Positions 44,967 through 54,539 of a stretch of DNA of 60,130 bases are shown in pieces. A model generated the notes under the pieces. The model searched no databases. It had not been told where the DNA came from and worked only from the letters and a program-made list of their open reading frames with translations. Where the stretch lies: NCBI RefSeq assembly GCF_028553885.1, contig NZ_CP067172.1, positions 1 to 60,130 of the forward strand, written 5' to 3'. The translations under genes were made by a program, and so were the position numbers. This DNA comes from Paracoccus aestuarii (GTDB taxonomy: Bacteria > Pseudomonadota > Alphaproteobacteria > Rhodobacterales > Rhodobacteraceae). Positions within the stretch are counted from its first letter, which is position 1. Every line of letters starts with the position of its first letter.

Positions 44967-47007
44967 GCTGCGCCTCTTGGGGGGCGTGCTGTTCTTCGCC
45001 CTGATCTCTGTCGGCCTCGCCTATATCCTTGGCACCGGGTTTCTGTCCTTCTGGCGTGGCCATATGGGGCAATCGCTCGACTGGCTGGCCTTGGTGCGAG
45101 AGTATCCGGGCATCCGGCATCGCGACCCGCAGGCATTCCTGGTCCTCAGCCTGACCCTTGGCGGCTGCCTTGTGCTGTCGCTGCTGTTCTCGGCCAAGGT
45201 TCTGACCGAGGGGCTGACCACCTATGGCCGCGCGCATTGGCAGGGCCTGCTTGAACTCAGGCGGAACGGGTTCTTCGACAAACCCGGCGGCGGCTTCATC
45301 GTCGCCAAGGCCGGATCGCCCAAGGGCATAGGCAGGTTCCTGACCTCGGCCCGTTATCCGCATTGCCTGATGGTCGCGCCCACCGGCGCGGGCAAGGGGA
45401 TCAGCTTCGTCATCCCGAACCTCCTGCTGTTCCATGGCAGCGCCGTGGTGCTGGACGTGAAGGGCGAGAATTACGAACTTACCAGCCGTCACCGGCAGTC
45501 TGCAGGCGACAGGATCTGGCGTTTTGCCCCGCTGGACTGGGACAATCCAGGCCATCGCTACAACCCTTTGGACCGGATCGCGGCCCTCCCGAATGCCGAT
45601 CAGCGCCAGATGGAAATCCGCATGCTGGCCGAACTGTTCCTGCAGACCGAGGATGACAGCGCCAAGGGCCTGTTGGACGGTGGCATCGACCTGTTCGTCG
45701 CCTGCGGCATTTATGCGATGGAGCGCGGCAAGCCGACTTTGGGCGAAATCTATCGCCTCGCCTCGGCAGGGGGTGACAAGCAGAAGCAGTACATGAGCTA
45801 CGCCGACGCCGTCAAAAGCCCGGCCGCCCGGTTGATGTTCGAACGCCTCGCTTCGACCAACGACCGGACGCTGACCAGCTATCTGTCGCTGCTGATGACC
45901 TCAGGGCTGACGCTCTGGTCCAACCCGGCGATCGACCGGGCGACCGAGACCAGCGATTTCAGCTTCCGCGATTTTCGCCGCAGCCCGCAGACGGCGTATT
46001 TCATCTCGCCGCCGCATGACAAGATCCGTGCCATCGCGCCTCTGGTGCGGCTGTTCTTCTCTGATCTTCTGTCCAGCCTGCATGCCCATCTGCCGGGGCC
46101 TGACGAGCCCTGGCGCGTGATGATCATGCTGGACGAGTTCGACATGCTGGGCCGGATGCCGAGCGTGACCGACAGCATCAAGACGCTGCGCGCCTATGGC
46201 GGGCATCTGGCGGTCGTCACCCAGACCATCCCCGCCTTGGACAAGATCTATGGCGAGGACACGCGCCTGTCGCTTCAGGGTGGCGCGGGTCTCAAGGTCT
46301 ATCTGGCCCCTTCCGAGCAGCGGACCAAGGCCGAATTGTCGGCCGCCGTCGGCAAGACCACCCAACGCGTGACCTCGAAATCCAAGACCATCGGCAAGGG
46401 TCCTTTCGCCGGCATCAACGTGTCCGAACGCAACGAGGAGCGCGACCTGCTGACCGAGGATGAGGCCGGACGCCTTGGCCCCGACGAGGTGATCGTCCTG
46501 GCGAACGGCCAGCACCCGATCCGGGCACGGCGGATCAAGTATTTCGAGGACCGGCTGTTGAGGCCAATCTTCGAACAGCAGCAGGGGCCGCTGCCGGGGC
46601 CTGATCCGAAGGACGTGGTTCTGCGAGACCTGCAGGGCAGAATGCATAGCGCGTCACAGCGCATCGAGCAGCTGACCGAGCGGGTGGCCGAGGTCACGCG
46701 TCACAAGGGCAGGGTGAAAGCCGCCTTTTCCGGCAAGCGGATCGAGGATGCTTTGCTGTCACCGCCTGAAAAGCCGCAGAAATCCAAGTCCTCAAGCAGC
46801 GCGGACCAGGCAAGCCGGGCGCCCGAAAACCCCGCCTCGGTCGAGAAGCCGCCATTTCCGAAGAGGTGGCGCGTCGTCAAGATGGCTCCGGACGTCGAGC
46901 TCATCGCGCAGGATGAGGTTGTCCGAAAGCTTCAGCTGGCCCAACGGGAAGTGGACGACATCGTTGCGCAACCAAGTGTCCCGGTCCAGGAACTTGAAAC
47001 CGCATGA
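44959..47007 (+). CDS. traG: VirD4/TraG-type coupling protein
   Basis: A 682-aa ATPase with two N-terminal transmembrane segments (LLGGVLFFALISVGLAYILG and AFLVLSLTLGGCLVLSLLF). Walker A is VAPTGAGKGISFVIP and Walker B is MIMLDEFDMLG, followed by RAYGGHLAVVTQT. It links the relaxosome to the VirB channel and pumps the DNA strand. The C-terminal 150 residues are a charged tail. The gene overlaps the relaxase gene and ends at a bidirectional terminator against virB6. Confidence 0.94.
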   Translation: MIKLRLLGGVLFFALISVGLAYILGTGFLSFWRGHMGQSLDWLALVREYPGIRHRDPQAFLVLSLTLGGCLVLSLLFSAKVLTEGLTTYGRAHWQGLLELRRNGFFDKPGGGFIVAKAGSPKGIGRFLTSARYPHCLMVAPTGAGKGISFVIPNLLLFHGSAVVLDVKGENYELTSRHRQSAGDRIWRFAPLDWDNPGHRYNPLDRIAALPNADQRQMEIRMLAELFLQTEDDSAKGLLDGGIDLFVACGIYAMERGKPTLGEIYRLASAGGDKQKQYMSYADAVKSPAARLMFERLASTNDRTLTSYLSLLMTSGLTLWSNPAIDRATETSDFSFRDFRRSPQTAYFISPPHDKIRAIAPLVRLFFSDLLSSLHAHLPGPDEPWRVMIMLDEFDMLGRMPSVTDSIKTLRAYGGHLAVVTQTIPALDKIYGEDTRLSLQGGAGLKVYLAPSEQRTKAELSAAVGKTTQRVTSKSKTIGKGPFAGINVSERNEERDLLTEDEAGRLGPDEVIVLANGQHPIRARRIKYFEDRLLRPIFEQQQGPLPGPDPKDVVLRDLQGRMHSASQRIEQLTERVAEVTRHKGRVKAAFSGKRIEDALLSPPEKPQKSKSSSSADQASRAPENPASVEKPPFPKRWRVVKMAPDVELIAQDEVVRKLQLAQREVDDIVAQPSVPVQELETA

Positions 47008-47012
47008 TCAAG

Positions 47013-47037
47013 AGGGCGGCTTGCTGGCCGCCCTTTC
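47013..47037. terminator. Terminator between traG and the virB operon
   Basis: AGGGCGGC (47013-47020) pairs with GCCGCCCT (47027-47034), loop TTGCTG, followed by TTCCC. It separates the convergent traG and virB6 genes and could serve both. Confidence 0.7.
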
Positions 47038-47060
47038 CCATCGGTGCTGATCGTGCCGGA

Positions 47061-48089
47061 TCAGAGGGATTTCGCACGCTCCTGCATGCGGTTTACCGTC
47101 GCCGCAACACCGGTGCCGACCTTGACGCCAGCGCGCCCGACGGCATTTTGAGCCTTGAAGGTGTCGATGGGGGCGCGACCCGCAGCTAGGGAAGCACTGC
47201 CCACGGCCTTGAGGGCTCTGGACGTCCCTGCCGTATTCTGGCCGAAGCGGCCCGCTACCGCCATGACGCCCAGCAGCTGCATGTTCCCGGATACCGATGA
47301 GACCAGCGTCGGCAGCAATGCCATGCAGATCAGGATCAGCACCATCAGGACGATGAAGGGAATGAAGGCGCCGATGCTGTCATAGCCGTCGGTTCCGATT
47401 TTCGCGACCATGTCATTGCCCATCGACAGCATGATCGAGAAGATCGCCGCGATGAACAGCGGATAGAGCGACCAGCTGACACAGGCGGCCAGCCATCGCT
47501 CGAAGAAGTCCTTGGTGATCTCGAAGAGCGTCATCGCGATCATGATCGGGGCAAGGCCCAGAAGGATCGTGATGACGATCTTGGGAAACAGGATCAGAAG
47601 CGCCGAGACGGCGGAGACGATCGCGATCAGCAGCAGGCAGATCCCCGAGACGATGGCCGTCGCGAACCAGCCGCCCATTTCCGAGGCGATGCTGGTCGCG
47701 GCCTCGGTGAATTCCGACATCAGCGTGTCGATGGCCGAGGCAAAGCCGCCCGTGATCGTCGGGCCGGCAAAGCCATTGCCGCTTGCGGCAAGAATGCCGC
47801 CCGCGGCCGCCTCGATGGCCTTCTGGATCGCATCGGCCACAGCCCAGAACTGGGTCCAGTTCCAGGCAAAGATGCCGATCAGCGCCAGTTTGATCATCAG
47901 CATCAGGCAATGTCCCCACGCCATGGGGCGCAACTGCACCATCATGTTGATGCCCACCAGGGCCACGGCCAGCAAGGCCATATAACCGACCAGCGTGCCC
48001 GAGGCATCGACCAGGCTCAGGAAGGTCGAGCGGGCGGCGCTTGTCAGAAGCTGCTCGGCCGAGGTGACGATATCCTGAATCACCGCCAT
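47061..48089 (-). CDS. virB6: VirB6/TrbL inner-membrane channel protein
   Basis: A 342-aa polytopic protein with six to seven transmembrane helices (LVGYMALLAVALVGINMMV, then ICLLLIAIVSAVSALLILF and others). The pattern with a conserved amphipathic centre (FASAIDTLMSEFTEAA) and the C-terminal soluble tail fits TrbL/VirB6. It forms the inner-membrane part of the DNA path. It is the last gene of the operon, unlike Agrobacterium, where virB6 follows virB5. Confidence 0.88.
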   Translation of the reverse strand: MAVIQDIVTSAEQLLTSAARSTFLSLVDASGTLVGYMALLAVALVGINMMVQLRPMAWGHCLMLMIKLALIGIFAWNWTQFWAVADAIQKAIEAAAGGILAASGNGFAGPTITGGFASAIDTLMSEFTEAATSIASEMGGWFATAIVSGICLLLIAIVSAVSALLILFPKIVITILLGLAPIMIAMTLFEITKDFFERWLAACVSWSLYPLFIAAIFSIMLSMGNDMVAKIGTDGYDSIGAFIPFIVLMVLILICMALLPTLVSSVSGNMQLLGVMAVAGRFGQNTAGTSRALKAVGSASLAAGRAPIDTFKAQNAVGRAGVKVGTGVAATVNRMQERAKSL

Positions 48090-48090
48090 G

Positions 48091-48609
48091 TCAGCGCGCC
48101 CGCCAAGCGCGGCAGATATCGAGCGACTTCTTCTGGACGCGCCCGATTTCTTCCTGAAGCGCTTGCCGCAGAGTCGAGATTTCGGCCGCGTCCATATCGA
48201 CGGCCAGCCGCTGATAAAGCGCGTCGGCACTCTGCCAGGATGGATGCTCGATCTCGCAGGGGCAGGTCTGGGTCGCGACGATGTCCTGATACCGACCGAG
48301 GTTATAGAAATTCTGCAGCAGCAGGACGCGATGCGCGTCGCCGGGTGCAGCATCTTCCGCCCATTCGGGTCGTGCGGGCAGGACGCAGCCATGGCGCGTC
48401 ACCCGCTGACCCTCAGACCGGGTGCTCAGATCGGGCGCAGTGAAGTCCAGGAAGTCGCGTTCCGTCTCACGGGCGGCGTCCATCTGGGCCATGGCCTCGG
48501 CTTCGGTCGGCTCTTCCGCCTGCGGGGCGCTGCCGAGGAAGATGCCGATGGCGAAGGCCCCGGCGGCCAGCGCCGCGCCGGCGACGATCAGGTTCTTCTT
48601 GTCAGTCAT
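48091..48609 (-). CDS. Unknown membrane-anchored T4SS-cluster protein, 172 aa
   Basis: An N-terminal anchor (LIVAGAALAAGAFAIGIFLG) precedes a periplasmic domain with five cysteines (HGCVLPARPEW, TQTCPCEIEH, DICRAW) and LLLQNFYNLGRYQDIVATQT. I recall relatives only inside VirB clusters of related bacteria. Function unknown; possibly a structural or entry-exclusion protein. It overlaps virB11 by 8 bp and is 1 bp from virB6. Confidence 0.75.
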   Translation of the reverse strand: MTDKKNLIVAGAALAAGAFAIGIFLGSAPQAEEPTEAEAMAQMDAARETERDFLDFTAPDLSTRSEGQRVTRHGCVLPARPEWAEDAAPGDAHRVLLLQNFYNLGRYQDIVATQTCPCEIEHPSWQSADALYQRLAVDMDAAEISTLRQALQEEIGRVQKKSLDICRAWRAR

Positions 48610-49612
48610 GAGAGGTCTCTCCTTCGTCGCCAGTATCCGGGATGTGGAATTCCAGCACGCCACGGTCCCCACCGGCGCGGCCGGTCTGGATCACCACGTC
48701 GATCGACCGCGCGATGTAGCGCAGCGTGTCGGTATAGGTCAGGGGCAGTTCGGCCTTCAGCGCCATGATCGCCAGCTTGGCGACCGCCAGGCGCGGGGTC
48801 TCGGCATGGATCGTGGTCATCGACCCGCCATGGCCCGTGTTGATCGCCTCGATGAAGGTCATCGCCTCCTTGCCGCGCACCTCGCCCACGATCAGCCGGT
48901 CCGGTCGCATCCTGAGGCACGAGGTCAGCAGGATGTCGGGCGTGCGCGTGCGGCTGTCGCGATCCGCGATCAGGGTCACGACATTGGGCTGTCCGGGGAC
49001 CAGTTCGGCCGCGTCCTCGATGGTGATCAGCCGTTCGTCCGTGCCGACATGCGACAGCATCTTGCGTGCAAAGACGGTCTTGCCGCTGTCTGTCGCCCCC
49101 GCGATCAGGGCGTTCATCTTGCGCTCGACGATGAAGCGCATCGCCGCGTCGATATCGCCCGCTGCCGTCAGCTCCTTCAGCTGGCGCTTCATGGAGGCCC
49201 TGGCCTCGTCCATGGAATATTCCTGGCCATGCAGGAACTTCACCCGGATCTGGTCGAGGGGCAGGGACGAGAAGAAGCGCAGCGAGATCGCGGCGCCCTG
49301 CAGGACGGCGGGTTCGGCCACGACCTGCGCGCGGATGGGGCGGCCCCGATAATCCACCGAGGTCGAGATGATCGGGGCCTCCTTGCCAAGGGTCAGCCGC
49401 CCGGCACTGGCAATGCGGCGGCCAAGATCGGTGACCTCCATCCGTGACATGGGCGGGCGGGCGACCGGCTGCATGGCGGCATCGCCATGTTCCAGCGACC
49501 AGATCCGGCCATCGGGGTTGATCGCGATCTCGATCAGCCGCGGGCTGTCGATCTTCGGCCCGATCCGGGCCAGAGCCTCGTCCAGATAGCTGCCATGGGT
49601 CATCTCGTTCAT
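48602..49612 (-). CDS. virB11: VirB11-type traffic ATPase
   Basis: A 336-aa hexameric ATPase. The Walker A is LIAGATDSGKTVFA. In most VirB11 proteins it is GGTGSGKT, so the second Gly is Asp here. The Asp box ITIEDAAEL, Walker B region RMRPDRLIVGEVRG and the His box NTGHGGSMTTIHAE are intact. It powers pilus assembly and DNA transfer switching. It lies directly after virB10 (2 bp). Confidence 0.94.
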   Translation of the reverse strand: MNEMTHGSYLDEALARIGPKIDSPRLIEIAINPDGRIWSLEHGDAAMQPVARPPMSRMEVTDLGRRIASAGRLTLGKEAPIISTSVDYRGRPIRAQVVAEPAVLQGAAISLRFFSSLPLDQIRVKFLHGQEYSMDEARASMKRQLKELTAAGDIDAAMRFIVERKMNALIAGATDSGKTVFARKMLSHVGTDERLITIEDAAELVPGQPNVVTLIADRDSRTRTPDILLTSCLRMRPDRLIVGEVRGKEAMTFIEAINTGHGGSMTTIHAETPRLAVAKLAIMALKAELPLTYTDTLRYIARSIDVVIQTGRAGGDRGVLEFHIPDTGDEGETSHD

Positions 49613-49614
49613 GG

Positions 49615-50991
49615 TCAGAATATCTCCAGGTCGCGGTCCACCATGACGGTGATCCTGGTGCCTTGCGGGACGGCGATGGTCGGGCTGATCGACAGGAACC
49701 GTCCGACGGCGGCATCCGTCGCCCCACTCAGGGCGTTCGCCACGCCTGTGCTGGCCGCGTTCGAGCCACCGGTCGAGATCGTCACGGCGCCATCACTGCT
49801 GTCGCGCGAGACGAGCGAGGGGATCGCGCTGATGGTCGAGGTCAGTGCGGCGGCCCCGAAGCGGCGCAGGAAATGGCTGTTCACCCTTCCGGTGGTCCCT
49901 GACCGTCCAAGCGCATCGCCGCCGAAGGCGCTGATCTGCACCGACTGGTTGTCGGGCATGATGATGCGTTCCCAAGCCACCAGCAGGCGGCTCGATCCGA
50001 TATCCACCTCCGAGGAATAGGTGCCGATCAGACGGGAGCCACGCGGGATCAGGATGCGCGATCCATCATAGCTGACGACATCGGTCGTCACGAGGCCCCG
50101 GATCGGCCCTTCGAGGGTCGAGTCGATGGCCGTGTCCAGAACGGCCTGGATCATCGTCCCCTGGGTGACGGTGTTCGAGGGGTTCACGATGATCTCGGCG
50201 CGCTGAACCTGGACCGGCCGACCGGCATCGCGCACGAATTGCGCGTCCTGGCTCAGCCGGGCGGCCTGTTGCGCAGCCGCGCCGTCACCGAAACCCGCAG
50301 CAACTGCTGCCGCGCCGCCAGCATCCCCACTGCCACCAAGGGCGATCATCGAGGATTGCAGCCGGGCCTGTTCGGTTTGCGCCGGATCCATGCCAAAGGC
50401 CTGGCCGGTCTCACCCGGCGTGAACCCCTGGCCGGATTGCAGACGCATCATGTCCATATCCGCGTTCAGCCCGGCGATCTGCAGGTCACGCGCTTCGATG
50501 GTCTGGCGCAGCTCGGCCTCGCGTCGCTCGGCTTCGGCGCGCAGATCGTCCAGTTCTGCCCGGAGACTCTCCAACGCCGGTTCTTCGGCCTGGTCCGGGT
50601 CCGGGTTCGCTGTCTCAGGGGCGTCAGCCATGCGATCGATCTGCGCCTGAAGGTTGCGGATCATTTCGACCAGTTCGTTGTTCTCCTGTGCGGGGGGCGG
50701 GGATGGAACGTCCACCACGACCGGCTCGGTCCTGACCGGGCGCTCCAAGGCGCCAAAGCCCTCACCCTCATTCTGGAACTCCTGTGCCTGGCGCACGTCC
50801 ATGTCGGGGGCGGCCTCTGGCTGCGACCAGACATAGACAAGCCCGGCCAGTATCGCCGCGCCGCCCAGAAGGGCCGCCCCGAGGGCGGGCTTGGGGGGCT
50901 GGCGACGCGCGGGTCCGGACGCGGCCGGGCCGGGAGCCTGTCCCATGCTGGCCAGACGCTCGCGCAGGTCGGGTTCATTCATCTCGTTCAT
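49615..50991 (-). CDS. virB10: VirB10/TrbI outer-membrane-core protein
   Basis: A 458-aa protein with one N-terminal transmembrane helix (ALGAALLGGAAILAGLVYVW), a Pro/Glu-rich and coiled-coil linker, and the C-terminal VirB10 beta-barrel domain (VTQGTMIQAVLDTAIDSTLE, then ILIPRGSRLIGTYSSEVDIG). It spans both membranes and senses ATP use by VirB11/VirD4. It overlaps virB9 by 4 bp. Confidence 0.94.
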   Translation of the reverse strand: MNEMNEPDLRERLASMGQAPGPAASGPARRQPPKPALGAALLGGAAILAGLVYVWSQPEAAPDMDVRQAQEFQNEGEGFGALERPVRTEPVVVDVPSPPPAQENNELVEMIRNLQAQIDRMADAPETANPDPDQAEEPALESLRAELDDLRAEAERREAELRQTIEARDLQIAGLNADMDMMRLQSGQGFTPGETGQAFGMDPAQTEQARLQSSMIALGGSGDAGGAAAVAAGFGDGAAAQQAARLSQDAQFVRDAGRPVQVQRAEIIVNPSNTVTQGTMIQAVLDTAIDSTLEGPIRGLVTTDVVSYDGSRILIPRGSRLIGTYSSEVDIGSSRLLVAWERIIMPDNQSVQISAFGGDALGRSGTTGRVNSHFLRRFGAAALTSTISAIPSLVSRDSSDGAVTISTGGSNAASTGVANALSGATDAAVGRFLSISPTIAVPQGTRITVMVDRDLEIF

Positions 50992-51695
50992 TGAACCAGC
51001 CTCACTGCCTTCATCATGCCGATGGTGGATTCCGTTTCACCAAGACGCAGGACCCAGAAGGGGCTGACCCCGGTCACACGGACCACGCCGTCAGGCATGG
51101 TCTGGGAATTGACCGTGCTCTCGCGTCCTGCCGTGACCTTGAAGATGGCAGGCATCTCTCCGTTGCGGCGGAAGCGGAAATAGGTGAAGGCCCCGTCATC
51201 CCAGACCTCGGTCGGGGTGGTGCTGTTCACGACGCTGCCGCCGTAATCGTAATTGAGCGGCCCGCGCGCGACCTGACGGTTCGCCGGGGTGCCGCTGCCC
51301 CGCGGATAGGTGAAGCGCACGACCGAAAACTGCGCCGCGCGGCTTTCCGAGACCTCGAAGTAATATTGCCGCTTGTTGGTATAGACGTTGATGTTGGTCG
51401 CCGCCCCGGCGGTGGTCGGCTTCATGACGAAGGCATTACCCCCCGGAATGGCGTCGAAATTGAAGCTGACCGTGTCGCCCGCGACGACCGAGGTGATCTG
51501 TTCGTCGGGTCCGAACTCGACCGAGGTCACGCGGCCAAGCTGCGTCTGGACGCGATAGACCTGCCCGTCGACCCATTGGGCATAGCGCACGCGTGGATCG
51601 AGATTGCCCGCGCGGGGGGTGACTTCGGCAGAGGCGGGCAGGGCCCCCGCACCGAAGGCCGCAAGGGCTGCGGCAAAAGCGATGCTGCGCATCAT
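50988..51695 (-). CDS. virB9: VirB9/TrbG outer-membrane-core protein
   Basis: A 235-aa periplasmic protein with a signal peptide (SIAFAAALAAFGAGALPASA). YNYDYGG-type region LNYDYGGSVV, TEVWDDGAFTYFRF and the C-terminal VRVTGVSPFWVLRLG match the VirB9 N- and C-terminal domains. It pairs with the VirB7-like lipoprotein and VirB10 in the outer-membrane ring. Confidence 0.93.
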   Translation of the reverse strand: MMRSIAFAAALAAFGAGALPASAEVTPRAGNLDPRVRYAQWVDGQVYRVQTQLGRVTSVEFGPDEQITSVVAGDTVSFNFDAIPGGNAFVMKPTTAGAATNINVYTNKRQYYFEVSESRAAQFSVVRFTYPRGSGTPANRQVARGPLNYDYGGSVVNSTTPTEVWDDGAFTYFRFRRNGEMPAIFKVTAGRESTVNSQTMPDGVVRVTGVSPFWVLRLGETESTIGMMKAVRLVQ

Positions 51696-52381
51696 TGGAC
51701 CTCCAACCTGTCGGATGTGATGGCGTATTCGTAGACGGTGAAGCCGAAAGGGTTGGTCCAGACCTCGTCGAGGGACCGGGCCTCATCGGTCTCGAACCGG
51801 AAGGCGAGGGTGACGGTGAAGAGCCCCTGCGTCTCGCCGTCATCATCCTTCAGCCGCTTGCGCAGCCGGACCTGCGCGCGGTCATTGGTGATCGGTGTGA
51901 CCGACAGGACCTCGACATCCATCCGCGCGCGGGGGCCGTAACGCCGTTCCGGGTAATTGGGGTTTTCCGAGGACCAGAGATCGCGCATCGAGGCCTGCGC
52001 GGCCCTTTCGGAGCGCGCCATGACCGAACGGACCCGCAGGTCATTGTCGAGCATGCTGTAGCTTTCGCGGTCGCGCACATAGGCATGGACCAGCGACTGG
52101 ATCACCGCCTCGCGGTTGGTCATGGCGATGGTCTGCAGGTTGACCATGGGCAGGGCCATGCCGCTGGACGGATCAAAGGGCACGAGGACCGGAGCCGGGG
52201 TCTCATGGCTCGCCGCGATCAGGGCGGCCAGCAGGCAGCCGGTCGCGCCGAAGGCCCACCCGGCCATGCCGAATCTCTGCCAGAGGGCGGCGCGGCGGCG
52301 TTCGCCATAGATCAGCTCTTCCTCGATCACGCTGACCATGGCCGCGGGGGCCGCGGCGGGGGTTGTCTTGCGTCTGAACAT
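51692..52381 (-). CDS. virB8: VirB8 inner-membrane assembly factor
   Basis: A 229-aa bitopic protein: cytoplasmic N-terminus, one transmembrane helix (MAGWAFGATGCLLAALIAA) and a periplasmic NTF2-like domain (AYVRDRESYSMLDNDLRVRS, then EVWTNPFGFTVYEYAITSD). It is a nucleation point for the T4SS. ATG 52381 gives the expected short cytoplasmic part. It overlaps virB9 by 4 bp. Confidence 0.92.
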   Translation of the reverse strand: MFRRKTTPAAAPAAMVSVIEEELIYGERRRAALWQRFGMAGWAFGATGCLLAALIAASHETPAPVLVPFDPSSGMALPMVNLQTIAMTNREAVIQSLVHAYVRDRESYSMLDNDLRVRSVMARSERAAQASMRDLWSSENPNYPERRYGPRARMDVEVLSVTPITNDRAQVRLRKRLKDDDGETQGLFTVTLAFRFETDEARSLDEVWTNPFGFTVYEYAITSDRLEVQ

Positions 52382-52389
52382 GGCAATCC

Positions 52390-53184
52390 TCACTGCAGGT
52401 TCGGCATGCGGAAATCGAGCATTTCCTGCTCTTGCGCCCATGCGCTGGCCTGGGACACCTCGGACATGCCCATGCCATAGCTCTGCACCGCCAGAAGCTG
52501 GTTGTTCAGGATCAGCTCGCGCACCGCCTCGGCCATCATCCGGGTGTTGAGGTCGATGGCCTCCTTGATGCCGTCCTGACGCGGGATCTCTCCCACCAGG
52601 GTTTCGAGCCGCTGCAGGCTGACGGTGCTTTCGCGCTGCGCGGTATCGGCCGAGGCCGCAACCATTGCCCCGGTCGTGGCTTGGCTCGCTGCGCGCCGTT
52701 CCGCGACCGATCCGGACTGGCCCATGGTCTCGACACGGGCTGGATCGAGGCCAGCCCTTTCCATCGTCGATTGCGCAGCGGCCTGGATGTCGCGGCGATA
52801 GGCGGGTGCCACGCCCGACCAGTCGCCCGAGGCAGCCGCGCCCGCCGCCTGCAGGATGCTGGTCATCTTGGGGTCGAGCACGCGGTCTAGCCCGTCGCCC
52901 ATCAAAAGGCCCTTGAGATCGGCTTTTCCGCTCAGCAGAGCATAGATCTGCTGCAATTCGTCAGTCTGCGCCTGCAACTGGGACAGCTGCTCTCGAAGCC
53001 GGTCCAGCATGTCGCTCTGGATGCCGTAATCCTCCAGCATCCGGCGGATCTGGTTAATCTGCTGGGCGATGGATTGCGTATCCACCGTCGGCACGCCCTG
53101 GGCAGTCGCGCCAGGGGCCGAGGACAGGGTCGCCATGAGGCCAAGCCCCGCCGCGACCGCGAGGGTCTTGCGTCCAATCTGCAT
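52390..53184 (-). CDS. virB5: VirB5/TrbJ-like minor pilin or adhesin
   Basis: A 264-aa periplasmic protein with a signal peptide (TLAVAAGLGLMATLSSAPGA) and long helical coiled-coil segments (MLDRLREQLSQLQAQTDELQ, then ERRAASQATTGAMVAASADT). This layout, with the C-terminal YGMGMSEVSQASAWAQEQEM, is typical for VirB5/TrbJ. It sits at the pilus tip in known systems. Encoded between the second transglycosylase and virB8. Confidence 0.86.
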   Translation of the reverse strand: MQIGRKTLAVAAGLGLMATLSSAPGATAQGVPTVDTQSIAQQINQIRRMLEDYGIQSDMLDRLREQLSQLQAQTDELQQIYALLSGKADLKGLLMGDGLDRVLDPKMTSILQAAGAAASGDWSGVAPAYRRDIQAAAQSTMERAGLDPARVETMGQSGSVAERRAASQATTGAMVAASADTAQRESTVSLQRLETLVGEIPRQDGIKEAIDLNTRMMAEAVRELILNNQLLAVQSYGMGMSEVSQASAWAQEQEMLDFRMPNLQ

Positions 53185-53185
53185 G

Positions 53186-54325
53186 TCAAAATTCTCCTTT
53201 GAAATCCATGAAGCGGCGCTCCTGCGCAAAGGCCGATGCGGCCGCGACCTGCTCGGCACTCATCGGGCGGGCGCGGGCCGCCACCAGGCGCGTGCGGACG
53301 ACCAAAAGCCGGGCGAATTCGGCGCGCAGATAGCTGTTCAGCGCCATCGCCTCGGCGGCATTGCCCGCCTCGGGCAGCCTTGCTATCACCGCGTCCAGCC
53401 GGGCCATGGCCAGATCCATGTCCATGGCCGCGTCGCTTGCATGATCCATCACCGCGCCGCCGATCAGCGCGCGTTCGGCATTCGCCACATAGCTGGGCTC
53501 GATGATGCCGATCTGGTCGGCGGCTCCGATCCGGGTCATGTATTCGGCGTATTTCCGGGGGATGACTTCGACATATTTGCGGGTCTCGGCAAAGGGCGGC
53601 ACGCCGCCATGCTTGCGCACATTGCCCGCCCCGGCATTGTAGGCCGCAAGCGCCAGGATCATGTCGCCGTCAAACTCGTTCAGGCGTTGGGCCAGATAGC
53701 GCGCACCGCCTTCGGCCTGCACATAGGGATCGCTGCGATAGGTCGCGGCGATGCCCAGATCACCTGCTGTGGCCGGCATGATCTGGGTCAGCCCATAGGC
53801 GCCGACCGGCGATTGGGCATGCGGGTTGAAGCGGCTTTCCTGCCAGATCAGCGCCTGCAGCCAGCAGCGCCACTGCACCAGCGACAACCCGGCCTTCTGC
53901 AGGTGATGGGTGTCCCGCGCCGCGCGGATGATGATCTGTTCGACATTCTCGCGCCCGTCCCCGAACAGCCGGTCAGCCGCAGGGCTGTTTCCGGCTGCAT
54001 AGACCTGGCCTGCCGGGGCCGTGCCTGCCTCCAGCCCCGCGATCATCTGGAGCGCGGACTGGCCGCCCTCGGGCAGGGTCATCCCGTCGCTGATGCGGCC
54101 CAGGGCCTCGCGGCGCTGCCCCTCGGCCTGATTGATGCGGGCGCGCTCGGCGTCCTTGCGCCGCTGCATCGCCAGATCGGCCTCCATCTGCGCGGTGATC
54201 TGGGCCTCGCGGGCGTTCTTCACCGGGTCATGGACCGGCACACCCTGCGCCAGCGCCGAGGTCGAGAGGAGCAGCGCCAGCCCTGCGCCGGTGAAAGGAG
54301 CGGCCCCTGTCTTACGGGATCGCAT
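53186..54325 (-). CDS. Second lytic transglycosylase of the virB operon
   Basis: A 379-aa periplasmic protein with a signal peptide (GAAPFTGAGLALLLSTSALA). The SLT domain shows ALIWQESRFNPHAQSPVGAY with the catalytic Glu, GLTQIMPATAGDLG and LALAAYNAGAGNV. It is larger than VirB1, with extra N- and C-terminal helical parts. It cleaves peptidoglycan for channel assembly. The operon therefore has two transglycosylases (see VirB1 at 57494). It overlaps the lipoprotein gene by 14 bp. Confidence 0.9.
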   Translation of the reverse strand: MRSRKTGAAPFTGAGLALLLSTSALAQGVPVHDPVKNAREAQITAQMEADLAMQRRKDAERARINQAEGQRREALGRISDGMTLPEGGQSALQMIAGLEAGTAPAGQVYAAGNSPAADRLFGDGRENVEQIIIRAARDTHHLQKAGLSLVQWRCWLQALIWQESRFNPHAQSPVGAYGLTQIMPATAGDLGIAATYRSDPYVQAEGGARYLAQRLNEFDGDMILALAAYNAGAGNVRKHGGVPPFAETRKYVEVIPRKYAEYMTRIGAADQIGIIEPSYVANAERALIGGAVMDHASDAAMDMDLAMARLDAVIARLPEAGNAAEAMALNSYLRAEFARLLVVRTRLVAARARPMSAEQVAAASAFAQERRFMDFKGEF

Positions 54326-54539
54326 AGGGGCCGTCCTGCACCACGCCCTCATAGCGGCCGACCTGGCGGACGGCATCCTGCCGCGCCTCGGACCACAGAT
54401 CAGACAGGGGGCGCAGGTCGCAGGTCAGATCGCCGCGCGCATTGAAGCACTTGCTGTCGATGGGCCGGGTCTGGGTGCCCGCACAGGCCGAAAGGGCCAG
54501 CGAGGCCAGCAGGAGGCAAAACGCCTGGTTACGCATCAT
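54312..54539 (-). CDS. VirB7-like lipoprotein
   Basis: A 75-aa lipoprotein: the lipobox is LALSAC, with a mature part of about 55 residues containing two more cysteines (SKCFNARGDLTCDL). Its size, class and place in the operon fit VirB7, which anchors VirB9 to the outer membrane, although the sequence is not strongly alike. ATG 54539 follows AAAGGA and overlaps the virB4 end by 11 bp. Confidence 0.72.
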   Translation of the reverse strand: MMRNQAFCLLLASLALSACAGTQTRPIDSKCFNARGDLTCDLRPLSDLWSEARQDAVRQVGRYEGVVQDGPYAIP

